Shown here piece after piece: positions 26,617 through 35,670 of a DNA stretch of 44,444 bases. Under the pieces are notes generated by a model. It was not told the DNA's origin and searched no databases. It saw only the letters and a program-made list of their open reading frames with translations. Origin of the DNA: Firmicutes bacterium CAG:341 (GTDB taxonomy: Bacteria; Bacillota; Clostridia; Oscillospirales; Acutalibacteraceae); the NCBI GenBank assembly GCA_000434995.1, contig FR895321.1, forward strand, positions 16,583-61,026. The letters run 5' to 3'. Position numbers and translations under genes: made by a program. Position 1 is the first letter of the stretch; the number at the start of each line of letters is the position of its first letter.

Positions 26617-27198
26617 TTATTTTTTATTTTTCAAAAGAGGTTTGATATTTTCATATATTTCTTTTCCTCTTTCACCAAAGATTTTTACAAGATTGTTATG
26701 TATCGCACTCTTGGTAACATATTTATCAATAGTTGCCTGCACTCTTTTTACTTCATCATTTTTAACTAATTTGTTCAGTTCATTTCCGGTACTCTCCGGC
26801 AAATCACTTTTGATATTATTAGGATGTACAATATTTTGAGAAATTGATTTTATTTTTTCAACTGAACATTTGTAATGACCTGTTATATATTTTATAACAT
26901 TATCATAATCGCCGTCCTTTGATACAACATAAAAATGTTCGTCAGGATTTTGGGTGATAAACCTACCCAAATCGCAAACTAAAATAAAATCAAGCGCATT
27001 TTTGCTTTCGCTGGTAATTTTGCGATATTCGATTTTTGCATTGGTACGCATAAGTTCATTATGCAGCTCAAAAGTTAACGAATTTGCACTATTACTATAA
27101 TAGATTATAACACTGTCATTTTCCGTTAATTTTAATTGATAAACTCCGTTTACCCCTTTTTGATTTACATTTTCATAATCCACTAAATAGCAAGCCAT
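26617..27198 (-). CDS. PIN/NYN-like domain protein, putative RNA nuclease
   Basis: 193 residues. The first 110 residues look like a PIN/NYN fold: YLVDYENV at residues 5-11 (Asp7, Glu9), a central ALDFILVCDLG (Asp70) and VVSKDGDYDNVI (Asp95, Asp97), the acidic set expected to bind metal in this superfamily. The C-terminal 80 residues are basic (VKRVQATIDKYVTK, then IFGERGKEIYENIKPLL) and could bind nucleic acid. Function and target are not known to me; RNA turnover or a defence role are both possible. AAGGAG lies 8 bases before the ATG. Its promoter runs into a decayed XRE gene on the opposite strand. Confidence 0.68.
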   Translation of the reverse strand: MACYLVDYENVNQKGVNGVYQLKLTENDSVIIYYSNSANSLTFELHNELMRTNAKIEYRKITSESKNALDFILVCDLGRFITQNPDEHFYVVSKDGDYDNVIKYITGHYKCSVEKIKSISQNIVHPNNIKSDLPESTGNELNKLVKNDEVKRVQATIDKYVTKSAIHNNLVKIFGERGKEIYENIKPLLKNKK

Positions 27199-27232
27199 TG
27201 TATTTCTCCTTAATCATATAATTTATAAAACT

Positions 27233-27261
27233 ATAATGCCATAAATTCTGCCAAATGTCAA
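27233..27261 (-). promoter_or_regulatory. Promoter of the PIN-like gene, inside an XRE gene remnant
   Basis: Perfect TTGACA (27261-27256) and CATTAT (27238-27233) on the minus strand with a 17-base spacer. The -35 box is formed by codons of the XRE remnant on the plus strand. Confidence 0.5.
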
Positions 27262-27415
27262 TCGCCGAACTTATGCAGCATATGAAAACGGAGTTAATTC
27301 TATGACACCGGAAACACTTATTAAAATAGCAAAGCTTCACGATGTGAGTGTTGATTATCTGTTAGAGCTTACCGATAATCCAAACCCATACCCCAAAAAT
27401 AATCAGAAATTATAG
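27245..27415 (+). pseudogene. N-terminally truncated XRE-family regulator
   Basis: Read in the frame of the stop at 27413-27415, the codons from 27245 encode NVNRRTYAAYENG, then TPETLIKIAKLHDVSVDYLL and LTDNPNPYPK. That is the second half of an XRE HTH domain including its recognition helix end and the classic VSVDYLL tail. The first half is missing and a TAA stands at 27242. A 37-residue piece from ATG 27302 has a GGAG 8 bases upstream, so a short peptide could still be made, but the GGAG is simply part of the Gly-Val codons. A terminator begins right after the stop. Confidence 0.75.
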
Positions 27416-27416
27416 G

Positions 27417-27443
27417 TCAACTGTTTATACAGTTGATTTTTTT
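27417..27443 (+). terminator. Terminator after the XRE remnant
   Basis: TCAACTG (27417-27423), loop TTTATA, CAGTTGA (27430-27436) and a run of seven T. It isolates the symporter gene from upstream transcription. Confidence 0.85.
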
Positions 27444-27444
27444 C

Positions 27445-27473
27445 TTGATATACACTTAATAATATGATATTAT
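27445..27473 (+). promoter_or_regulatory. Promoter of the AGCS symporter gene
   Basis: TTGATA (27445-27450) and TATTAT (27468-27473) with a 17-base spacer, directly after the terminator. Confidence 0.6.
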
Positions 27474-27505
27474 ATATATTATTTTATTTAAAAGGGTGGC
27501 ACTGA

Positions 27506-28909
27506 ATGGATAAGTTTACTCAAATAGTTAACAGCATAAATGACTTTGTTTGGGGACCTGTAATGCTGTTATTTCTTGTAGGAACAGGTATCTTTTTAAC
27601 AATAAGATTAAAATTTATACCTTGGAAGAATCTCGGTTCTTCACTTAAAAAACTTTTTAGTAAAGAGTCAAGGCAAAAAGACGGTGAGGGTGACATTTCG
27701 CCATTTTCCGCTTTAATGACAGCACTTGCGGCTACGGTAGGAACAGGAAATATAGTCGGTGTAGCAACCGCTATGGTACTCGGTGGCCCGGGTGCTCTTG
27801 TATGGATGTGGATTTCGGCTGCTTTCGGTATATCCACCAAATATGCAGAATGTGCACTTGCCGGCAAGTACAGAACCGTTAATGAAAAAGGTGAAATGTG
27901 CGGCGGGCCTATGTATACGCTCAAATACGGTCTTAAGAACAAAAAACTCGGCTCGTTTCTTGCAGTAATGTTTGCTATATTTACTCTTATGGCTTCATTT
28001 GGTATCGGCAATTCGGCACAGGGTAATTCCATTACAACTGCTGTAAGTTCAACATTTAATATTCCTAAATGGGTAGTCGGCATTGCACTTGTTATTTGTG
28101 TGGGCGCTGTTGTTTTAGGCGGCATTAAATCAATTTCAAAGGTATCAAGTGTTCTTGTACCTGCAATGGCAGTATTTTATATAATTGCCGGAATTGTAGT
28201 AGTTTGCATAAATTACAAAAATGTTCCTGACGGAATTGCAAATATTTTTTCAATGGCATTCGGTGCAAAGCCTGTTGCCGGCGGACTTGTGGGTACAGTT
28301 ACTGCAAGTATGATGAATTCAATGCGTTACGGTATTGCAAGAGGTGTATTTTCAAACGAAGCAGGACTTGGCAGTGCGGCAATTTCCGCTGCAAGCGCCA
28401 CATCCGACCACCATGTAAAACAAGGCTTTATAAATATGTGCGGCACATTTATTGATACAATTATTGTTTGCACAATCACAGGCCTTGCAATAGCATCAAG
28501 CGGTATGCTCGGCACAACAAATGCAGACGGCAAAATGCTTGAAGGGGCTGAGCTAACTATTGCGGCATTTGATACGGCACTCGGCAAAGCCGGTGCTGTA
28601 TTTGTAACAATCAGTATTATCCTTTTTGCTTTTTCAACAATTTTGGGTTGGGAGTACAATGGCGAAAAGGCACTTGAGTTCCTTTTCAAAAAGCCTATTT
28701 TCTGCTACATTTACAGAGTTGTATTTTCACTTTTAACTTATGTTGGCGCAACAGCAACACTTGGTGTTGTTTGGAGCTTTTCCGATATTGCAAACGGTCT
28801 TATGGCAATACCTAACCTTATAGGCTTAATTGCCCTTTCGGGTTCACTTGCAAAGGAAACTAACGATTATCACAAAAAGCTAAAAGATGATAAAGTAAAA
28901 ACAAAATAG
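27506..28909 (+). CDS. Sodium:alanine (AGCS family) amino-acid symporter
   Basis: 467 residues. The family pattern is plain: NDFVWGPVMLLFLVGTGIFL at the N-terminus, LAATVGTGNIVGVATAMVLGGPGALVWMW, AECALAGKYR, GGPMYTLKYGL and FSNEAGLGSAAISAA. These make an AlsT/DagA-type inner-membrane carrier that moves alanine or glycine with sodium. About ten membrane segments are present. AAGGGTGG lies upstream of the ATG. The gene is monocistronic between two terminators. Substrate is inferred from family. Confidence 0.93.
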   Translation: MDKFTQIVNSINDFVWGPVMLLFLVGTGIFLTIRLKFIPWKNLGSSLKKLFSKESRQKDGEGDISPFSALMTALAATVGTGNIVGVATAMVLGGPGALVWMWISAAFGISTKYAECALAGKYRTVNEKGEMCGGPMYTLKYGLKNKKLGSFLAVMFAIFTLMASFGIGNSAQGNSITTAVSSTFNIPKWVVGIALVICVGAVVLGGIKSISKVSSVLVPAMAVFYIIAGIVVVCINYKNVPDGIANIFSMAFGAKPVAGGLVGTVTASMMNSMRYGIARGVFSNEAGLGSAAISAASATSDHHVKQGFINMCGTFIDTIIVCTITGLAIASSGMLGTTNADGKMLEGAELTIAAFDTALGKAGAVFVTISIILFAFSTILGWEYNGEKALEFLFKKPIFCYIYRVVFSLLTYVGATATLGVVWSFSDIANGLMAIPNLIGLIALSGSLAKETNDYHKKLKDDKVKTK

Positions 28910-28950
28910 AAACATAAAAGGAAGCACTTTAGCCACTTTATCGACAATCT

Positions 28951-28986
28951 AAAGAAGGTTGATTCAAATGAATCAACCTTCTTTTG
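28951..28986. terminator. Bidirectional terminator shared by the symporter and glgP
   Basis: A perfect 15-base stem (28951-28965 with 28970-28984) and a 4-base loop. The glgP stop codon (28975-28973) lies inside the right arm, so the same hairpin ends both transcripts. Confidence 0.9.
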
Positions 28987-31309
28987 TTATTTTCCAAATA
29001 TCGTTGCAGTATTCTTCAATCGTTCTGTCACTTGAAAAGTAGCCTGCTGCACAAGTGTTTCTGAAGCATTTTTCGGCAAAAGCATATTTATCTTTATAAT
29101 CCAAATTAAGCTTAAGTTTTTCATTGAGAAAAGGTTCAAAATCAAGAAGGAGATAATAATTATCAGCCTTATGCCACGAAGCACCCTTTAAAAGTGAATT
29201 ATACAATTCTTCAAATATTCCCGTATTGTTATCACTGAGCGTACCGTCTACAAGGGCATCAAGGCAGCGTTTAATTTTAGCATCATTTTCATACAGTGAT
29301 TCAGGATTATAAGAGTTTTGAATTTTTCGTATATCTTCAACTCTTGCGCCAAAGATATAATTATTTTCTTCCCCTGCCCTTTCAACTATTTCTATATTTG
29401 CCCCGTCATAAGTGCCGAGTGTAACCGCACCGTTTAACATAAATTTCATATTGCCTGTACCTGACGCTTCAGTACCCGCTGTTGAAATCTGCTCTGAAAC
29501 ATCGGAAGCCGGTATAATTTTTTCGGCATACGATACACTGTAATCGCTTACAAATATAATTTTAATAAATCGGCTTACATATTCATCAGCTTCCACAAGC
29601 CGCTTAACTTCATTTATAAGTTTAATAATACCCCTTGCCCTATCATAACCCGGTGCAGACTTTGCGCCGAAAATAAATACGGTAGGTGTAAAATCCTTTA
29701 AGCTTTTTTCTTTAATTTCAAAATAAAGTTCAAGTATTACAAGAATGTTTAAAAGCTGCCTTTTATATTCGTGAAGCCTTTTAATTTGTGAATCAACAAT
29801 AAAATCAGGCGAAAACGAATCATTATCTCTTAAACGAATATAATTTGCAAGCTCTCTTTTATTTTCTTTTTTTATTTCAATAAATCTATCTAATACATCT
29901 TTGTTTTGAGCATATTTTTCAAGTTCTTTGAGCTTTGATAAATCGTATATCCAATCGTCACTTCCAAGCAATTCTGTAATAAGCGAGCTGTATTTAGGAT
30001 TGCAAAGACGAAGAAAACGGCGCTGGGTAATTCCGTTTGTTTTATTTTGAAACTTTTGCGGATATAAATTAAAAAATGACGAAAGAACATCACTTTTTAA
30101 AAGTTCTGTATGAAGGCTTGCCACACCGTTAATATATTTGCAAACATAGCAGGCAAGATAAGCCATATTAACCATTCCGTTTTGAATAATCTGAACGGAT
30201 TTATCCTTTAAGCCCTCATTTTGCTGCTTTTTATCAATGTTAATTATAATTCGTGCAATATCGGGGCAAATGCTGTCTATAAGCTTTAAATCCCATTTTT
30301 CAAGTGCTTCTGCCATAATTGTGTGATTAGTATAATTAAATACCTCTTTGCAAATATCAAAAGCATAATCAAAAGTGCAACCGTCAAGTGTAAGAAGCCT
30401 TATAAGTTCTGCAATAGCAACTACGGGATGAGTATCGTTTAACTGAATAGTAATATATTCTGGAAAATGGCAATAATCATCACAATGATATTTTTTATAC
30501 TTTTTAATAATATCCTGAAGTGAAGCAGATGTGAAAAAGTATTGCTGTTTAAAACGAAGCTTTTTACCGTCATCGGTTGAATCATTAGGATACAGCGACC
30601 TGCTGATATTTTCTGCGTCATTTTTTTCTTTCAAAGCCTCGGTATACCTCTGCTCATTAAAAAGCTTAAAATCAAATTCATTTACGCTTTCACTTTGCCA
30701 AAGGCGCAGGTTTGAAAACTTTTGTGTTTTAAAAGATATAACAGGCATATCAAAAGGAACTGCAAGCACATCACCGTCAGCAAAATGAATCTTTACCTTA
30801 TCTTCTCTGCAAGGCACGCACCAAGGGTCGTTATATTCAACGGAATCTTCAATCTTCTCTATTTGAAATCCATTTTCAATAGTTTGCTTAAATAAACCGA
30901 AGCGGTATCTGATACCGTATCCGTCAAGTGCAACGCCAAGATTTGCGGCACTGTCCAAAAAGCAGGCGGCAAGTCTGCCAAGTCCGCCGTTACCGAGAAG
31001 TTCATCCGGCAATGATTCAAATTCTTTAATTGAGCGTTCATATGAATTTAAAACATCTTCAATTTCTTCTTCAATTCCGAGGCACAACAGATTTTTATAA
31101 ACAGGTTTACCAACAAGATATTCGGCACTGAAATAGCAGGCACGCCTGGAAGAATAATGCGCCAAATTAGATTTTCGCCATTCTTGTGATATTTGAGATA
31201 TTACATAAGTTCCCACAACATCATAAAGTTCTTTTACAGATAAATTTTCAATGTCGTTATTATATTTTCCTAAAGCTAAAAGCTCTAACTTTTCTTTAAT
31301 ATTTTCCAT
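28973..31309 (-). CDS. glgP: Glycogen/maltodextrin phosphorylase
   Basis: 778 residues. The enzyme phosphorolyses alpha-1,4 glucans to glucose 1-phosphate. The PLP lysine is Lys622 in GTGNMKFMLNG, preceded by STAGTEAS. YFSAEYLVGKP, GNGGLGRLAACFLDS, QLNDTHPVVAIAELIR and NGITQRRFL are diagnostic. It is the last gene of the maltodextrin operon and begins 2 bases after the malQ stop, with AAAGG inside the malQ end, so translation is coupled. Its own stop lies in the terminator stem. Confidence 0.97.
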   Translation of the reverse strand: MENIKEKLELLALGKYNNDIENLSVKELYDVVGTYVISQISQEWRKSNLAHYSSRRACYFSAEYLVGKPVYKNLLCLGIEEEIEDVLNSYERSIKEFESLPDELLGNGGLGRLAACFLDSAANLGVALDGYGIRYRFGLFKQTIENGFQIEKIEDSVEYNDPWCVPCREDKVKIHFADGDVLAVPFDMPVISFKTQKFSNLRLWQSESVNEFDFKLFNEQRYTEALKEKNDAENISRSLYPNDSTDDGKKLRFKQQYFFTSASLQDIIKKYKKYHCDDYCHFPEYITIQLNDTHPVVAIAELIRLLTLDGCTFDYAFDICKEVFNYTNHTIMAEALEKWDLKLIDSICPDIARIIINIDKKQQNEGLKDKSVQIIQNGMVNMAYLACYVCKYINGVASLHTELLKSDVLSSFFNLYPQKFQNKTNGITQRRFLRLCNPKYSSLITELLGSDDWIYDLSKLKELEKYAQNKDVLDRFIEIKKENKRELANYIRLRDNDSFSPDFIVDSQIKRLHEYKRQLLNILVILELYFEIKEKSLKDFTPTVFIFGAKSAPGYDRARGIIKLINEVKRLVEADEYVSRFIKIIFVSDYSVSYAEKIIPASDVSEQISTAGTEASGTGNMKFMLNGAVTLGTYDGANIEIVERAGEENNYIFGARVEDIRKIQNSYNPESLYENDAKIKRCLDALVDGTLSDNNTGIFEELYNSLLKGASWHKADNYYLLLDFEPFLNEKLKLNLDYKDKYAFAEKCFRNTCAAGYFSSDRTIEEYCNDIWKITKEG

Positions 31310-31311
31310 AA

Positions 31312-32796
31312 TCAGTACCTTTCGCTTTGTTTGGTAAGTTCAAGTAAACTTTTGGAAAGTGAAGATGGCAAATCGTCTTTTTTCATCCTCCACTTCCAAT
31401 TACTGCCAAGTGTTGACGGTGTATTCATCCTTGCCTCACTTCCCAAATGCAGTAAATCCTGCATAGTTAAAATACAGGTGTTTGCAGCACACTTCATTGC
31501 ACATTCATTCATCTTATCTATTAAATCGTATTTATTTAATGCATTAAGGTATCGCATAGCATAAGCAACATCTTTTTTATCAGCATTTTGTGACCAGCCG
31601 AGAATCGTATCGTTATCGTGCGTGCCTGTGTATACAACATTATTCTTTTTTATATCATCGGGCAAGGTTTTGCTGTTTTCATCTCTTGAATCAAAAGAAA
31701 ACTGAAGCACTTTCATACCCGGAAATCCCGTATATTCAAGAAGCTTATCAACCTCATCGGTTAAAAAGCCTAAATTTTCAGCAATTATTCTGTCATTAAA
31801 CTCTTTAGGCAAAGCATCAAAAAATGATTTTCCGCCGCCTTTTCGCCACGCACCCTTACGCGCGGTTTTACTGCCTGCTTTAATACTGTAATAAGATTCA
31901 AAGCCGCGAAAATGGTCTATACGAACAATATCATAAATTTTGAAGCTGTGATTTAACCTTTCAATCCACCAGGCATATTTTTCTTTTTTGAGTTTACGCC
32001 AATCATATACGGGATTGCCCCAAAGTTGACCGTCAGGCGAAAAATAATCAGGCGGGCAACCGGCAAGGTCGCTTGCTTCAAGATTTGAATCAAGCTTAAA
32101 TATTTCCCTGTTTGCCCACACATCAGCACTGTCACCCGCCACATAAATCGGCATATCGCCTATAATTGAAATACCGTTATCGAAAGCATATTTTTTCAAA
32201 CCGAGCCACTGCGAAAATGCAAAGTATTGAAGCATTTTATAATAGAGTATTCTTTCATTGCAAATATTTATATATTCATCAATTGCCAATTCTTCACGAT
32301 ATTTTATATCTTCATTCCAATAATAAAAAGGCTCACCGCCGAAATAATCTTTAACAGCGCAAAAAAGTGCGTAATCATCTAACCAATATGAATTTTGCTC
32401 ACAAAAGGAATTAAAATCATTTGGAATATTGCGCTTAAATCTGTCAAACGCTTTATATAATACCCTGTGCCTGTTAGTATATAGTAAAGAGTAATCCACC
32501 TCATCTTCATATTCAAACCATTTTATATCTTCGTATTCTTCTTTTTTTAAATAACCGAGGCGGCACAGGGCATCTAAATCAATAAAATATTCATTAAGTG
32601 CAAAGGTGGAAATACTCTGGTATGGTGAATCGCCGACTGTTGTGGGGCAAAGGGGTAATATTTGCCAATAATGTTGCCCCGCTTCTTTCAAAAAGTCAAC
32701 AAAAGCATATGCACATTCATCAAAACAGCCGATTCCGTATTTTGACGGTAAAGATGATATATGCAAAAGCACTCCGCTTGCTCGTTTATTAAGCAT
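31312..32796 (-). CDS. malQ: 4-alpha-glucanotransferase (amylomaltase)
   Basis: 494 residues, GH77. It transfers glucan chains between maltodextrins and releases glucose, feeding GlgP with longer chains. The start RASGVLLHISSLPS is typical, and the three catalytic acids are seen in YDIVRIDHFRGFE (nucleophile Asp), IIAENLGF (acid/base Glu) and YTGTHDNDT (Asp). AAGGA precedes the ATG. It lies 13 bases after the ATPase gene and 2 bases before glgP. Confidence 0.97.
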   Translation of the reverse strand: MLNKRASGVLLHISSLPSKYGIGCFDECAYAFVDFLKEAGQHYWQILPLCPTTVGDSPYQSISTFALNEYFIDLDALCRLGYLKKEEYEDIKWFEYEDEVDYSLLYTNRHRVLYKAFDRFKRNIPNDFNSFCEQNSYWLDDYALFCAVKDYFGGEPFYYWNEDIKYREELAIDEYINICNERILYYKMLQYFAFSQWLGLKKYAFDNGISIIGDMPIYVAGDSADVWANREIFKLDSNLEASDLAGCPPDYFSPDGQLWGNPVYDWRKLKKEKYAWWIERLNHSFKIYDIVRIDHFRGFESYYSIKAGSKTARKGAWRKGGGKSFFDALPKEFNDRIIAENLGFLTDEVDKLLEYTGFPGMKVLQFSFDSRDENSKTLPDDIKKNNVVYTGTHDNDTILGWSQNADKKDVAYAMRYLNALNKYDLIDKMNECAMKCAANTCILTMQDLLHLGSEARMNTPSTLGSNWKWRMKKDDLPSSLSKSLLELTKQSERY

Positions 32797-32809
32797 TTAG
32801 GTCATTCCT

Positions 32810-33922
32810 TTAATCACAGATGAGAATTTCACTTTCAGGGTCAAAAAGGTGTGCTTTTTCAACATCAATATAAAGCTTTACACTGTCGCCTGATGAAATA
32901 TAATTTTCGCTTCGCACTTTTGCGATAATTTCTTTATCATCAATAGTGGAATAAATATACACTTCGCTTCCCATCATTTCAGCAAGGTCAGCCTTTATAG
33001 CCAGTTCGTTTTGTCCGTTTTCAAGCCTGTAATTTGGGTTAATATGCATATCTTCACACCTGATACCGTAAATCACACGCTTGCCGATATATTTTTTCAC
33101 ATTTTCATCATTTTGCATACGCGCCGGCAAAGGAATAGTTAAATCATCAACAATTGCACAAATATCACCCGAACAGGTGGTGAGAGTTGCATCAATAAAA
33201 TTCATCTGCGGTGTGCCGATAAATCCAGCCACAAAAACATTACAAGGGTGATTATATAAGTTTTTAGGGGTATCAAACTGCTGAACTATTCCGTCTTTCA
33301 TTACAACAATTCTGTCCGCCATAGTCATAGCTTCTGTTTGGTCATGTGTTACATAAATAAAAGTAGTTTCAAGCCTTTTGTGAAGAAGTGCAATTTGGGA
33401 GCGCATTTGAGTACGAAGCTTTGCATCTAAATTTGAAAGCGGCTCATCAAGAAGAAATACAGACGGACTTCTTACCATTGCCCTGCCAAGTGCAACCCTC
33501 TGTCTTTGACCGCCTGAAAGTGCCTTTGGTTTACGGTTAAGGTATGGTTCAAGCTCTAAAATTTTAGCTACTTCTCTGACTTTTTTATCAATAACATCTT
33601 TGGGTTCTTTGCGCAGTTTCAAAGCAAAAGCCATATTTTTATAAACCGTCATATGCGGATAAAGTGCATAGCTTTGAAACACCATTGCAATATCCCTATC
33701 TTTTGACGGCATATTATTAACCGTTTTTCCGCCGATAATAAGTTCACCCGAGGATATATCTTCAAGTCCGGCTATCATACGAAGTGTAGTTGACTTTCCG
33801 CAGCCTGACGGGCCTACAAAGATAACAAACTCTTTATCTTTAATTTCAAGGTTTAAATCCGGAATAACGGTTATTCCGTCATCAAATGTTTTGACTATAT
33901 GATTTAAGGTAATTGACGCCAC
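32810..33922 (-). CDS. msmX: ABC transporter ATPase, MsmX/UgpC-type sugar importer
   Basis: 370 residues with a GTG start at 33922 and AAAGGAG 8 bases upstream. Walker A is GPSGCGKST (37-45), the Q-loop VFQSYALYPH, signature LSGGQ (135-139), Walker B VFLLDE (155-160) and the THDQTEAM switch. The last 130 residues are the TOBE-type regulatory domain typical of carbohydrate CUT1 ATPases. In Firmicutes such ATPases often serve several sugar importers; here it sits with its own permeases. The symbol is by family resemblance and could equally be ugpC or msmK. Confidence 0.9.
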   Translation of the reverse strand: MASITLNHIVKTFDDGITVIPDLNLEIKDKEFVIFVGPSGCGKSTTLRMIAGLEDISSGELIIGGKTVNNMPSKDRDIAMVFQSYALYPHMTVYKNMAFALKLRKEPKDVIDKKVREVAKILELEPYLNRKPKALSGGQRQRVALGRAMVRSPSVFLLDEPLSNLDAKLRTQMRSQIALLHKRLETTFIYVTHDQTEAMTMADRIVVMKDGIVQQFDTPKNLYNHPCNVFVAGFIGTPQMNFIDATLTTCSGDICAIVDDLTIPLPARMQNDENVKKYIGKRVIYGIRCEDMHINPNYRLENGQNELAIKADLAEMMGSEVYIYSTIDDKEIIAKVRSENYISSGDSVKLYIDVEKAHLFDPESEILICD

Positions 33923-33940
33923 ACAAAAAACTCCTTTAAT

Positions 33941-34780
33941 TTATCCTTTAACAGCACCTGCAACAACACCCTTAATAATATATTTTTGGCAAAATACATA
34001 AAAAATAATTATCGGTACAATTGCAAGTACAAGCATAGCCATAAAGCCACCATAATCAGTAGAGCCATATGCGCCCTGCATTGCAAGCTGAATGGCAACA
34101 GGTATTGTTTTATTATCAGAACCTAAAACAAGATAAGGCAACAAATAATCGTTCCAAATCCACATAGTGTTTAATATTGCAACTGTTATAGCAGTCGGTT
34201 TAAGCATAGGAAACACAACTGTAAAAAAGCTTTGAAGCGGCGAACATCCGTCTATCATTGCCGCCTCTTCAATTTCAAGCGGAATGCTTTTAATAAACCC
34301 GCAAAGCATAAATACAGAAAGCCCTGCGCCAAAGCCGAGATACACAAGCGTTATTCCCAAAACATTATCAAGATTAGCGCGGTTTGTAACATAAGTCATC
34401 GTATACATTACCATTTGAAACGGTACAATCATACTGAAAACAAGAAGATAATAAATCATTTTAGCGATTTTTGAATTAACTCTGACAATATACCAAGCCG
34501 CCATAGAAGCAAAAAGAACAATAAGCACCACGCTTACAACGGTAATAAAGAGTGAGCGAAAAAATGCCGATAAAAAATCAGAAGAAGCAATACCGTTAAT
34601 ATAATTTTCTAATCCTACAAAGGTTTCGCTTGTGGGAAGCTTCAGAGGTTCACTTGAAATATAAATTCTTGATTTAAACGAATTTATAAAAACGATTATT
34701 ATCGGCACTAAAAAAAGAACACTTAAAACCGACAGTAAAAAGAAAATTGCATTATCTTTTATTCTTTTTGAATTTTTCAT
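33941..34780 (-). CDS. CUT1 sugar ABC transporter permease, MalG/MdxG type
   Basis: 279 residues from ATG 34780, which has AGGTGA 8 bases upstream; a TTG one codon earlier is possible but closer to the ribosome binding site. Six membrane segments are visible. The cytoplasmic EAA loop that contacts the ATPase reads IEEAAMIDGCSPLQSFFTVV. The start overlaps the stop of the upstream permease (TGATG). With its partner it forms the membrane channel of the maltodextrin importer; the substrate is inferred from the operon. Confidence 0.92.
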   Translation of the reverse strand: MKNSKRIKDNAIFFLLSVLSVLFLVPIIIVFINSFKSRIYISSEPLKLPTSETFVGLENYINGIASSDFLSAFFRSLFITVVSVVLIVLFASMAAWYIVRVNSKIAKMIYYLLVFSMIVPFQMVMYTMTYVTNRANLDNVLGITLVYLGFGAGLSVFMLCGFIKSIPLEIEEAAMIDGCSPLQSFFTVVFPMLKPTAITVAILNTMWIWNDYLLPYLVLGSDNKTIPVAIQLAMQGAYGSTDYGGFMAMLVLAIVPIIIFYVFCQKYIIKGVVAGAVKG

Positions 34781-35625
34781 CAAGCGTTCACCTCTTTACT
34801 GCTTGTAATTTTCAACTGCAAAAATGCTAATAATCCGACTATAATAAAAAATATCACCGCTTTTGCCTGCCCTACTCCTTGCCAGCCTACCCTGCCATAA
34901 AAGGTATTATAAATATTAAGAGCCAGCATTTCTGTTTCACGCTCGGGTGCGCCGGCCGTAAGAGCAAGATTTTGGTCAAACATTTTAAACGAATTGGTTA
35001 AAGTTAAAAACATACAAATTGTAATTGACGGCATAACCATCGGAATTTTAACCGAAAAGAGTGTTTTCGCCGGTGATGCACCGTCAATTTGTGCGGCTTC
35101 TATAAGGTCGTGCGGAACATTTTGAAGTCCTGCAACATAAATTACCATCATATATCCTATAAGCTGCCAATTTGTTAAAATTACAAGCCCCCAAAAGCCA
35201 TATTCAGCTTTATATGTTATATCTACACCAAATGATGAAAGAACTGCATTTATAAGCAAATTCCAAATATATCCAAGCACAATACCGCCTATTAAATTAG
35301 GCATAAAAAAAACTGAACGGAAAAGATTTGTACCCCTTATACCACGAGTTAAAAGCAGAGCCAAAGCAAAGGAGAAAACATTAACAGTCACTACTGAAAC
35401 AACGGTGAACAGTGCTGTAAAACCGAGAGCGTGCAAAAAATCACTTGATGAAGAAAAAGCACTGATATAATTTTGAAAGCCTACCCATTTAGCATCCGTC
35501 ACAGCAGTAAATTCGGTAAATGAAAGGCCGACACCCATTGAAAACGGAATAACAAAAGCAAATGCAAATGCAATCGTTATCGGCAATAAAAAAACGGGAA
35601 AATACTTTTTGATATTTCGTTTCAT
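34780..35625 (-). CDS. CUT1 sugar ABC transporter permease, MalF/MdxF type
   Basis: 281 residues from ATG 35625 with AAGGGG 6 bases upstream; a longer frame to 35661 lacks a ribosome binding site. The N-terminus KKYFPVFLLPITIAFAFAFVIPF is the usual first membrane helix. The EAA loop is IEAAQIDGASPAKTLFSVKIP. It is much shorter than E. coli MalF, as normal in Firmicutes. It lies 45 bases after the binding-protein gene and overlaps the next permease by one base. Confidence 0.92.
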   Translation of the reverse strand: MKRNIKKYFPVFLLPITIAFAFAFVIPFSMGVGLSFTEFTAVTDAKWVGFQNYISAFSSSSDFLHALGFTALFTVVSVVTVNVFSFALALLLTRGIRGTNLFRSVFFMPNLIGGIVLGYIWNLLINAVLSSFGVDITYKAEYGFWGLVILTNWQLIGYMMVIYVAGLQNVPHDLIEAAQIDGASPAKTLFSVKIPMVMPSITICMFLTLTNSFKMFDQNLALTAGAPERETEMLALNIYNTFYGRVGWQGVGQAKAVIFFIIVGLLAFLQLKITSSKEVNA

Positions 35626-35670
35626 AACAGTCCCCTTTTCAATTTTGTATGTAGCGCTCAAAGAGCGCTT

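Noticed and set aside
27302..27415. A genuine 37-residue peptide gene
   Set aside because: The upstream codons in the same frame continue the XRE domain, so it is best read as a gene remnant; expression cannot be excluded.
26617..27443. A complete toxin-antitoxin or phage-defence module
   Set aside because: Only one intact gene is present and the XRE partner is broken; there is not enough to claim a system.
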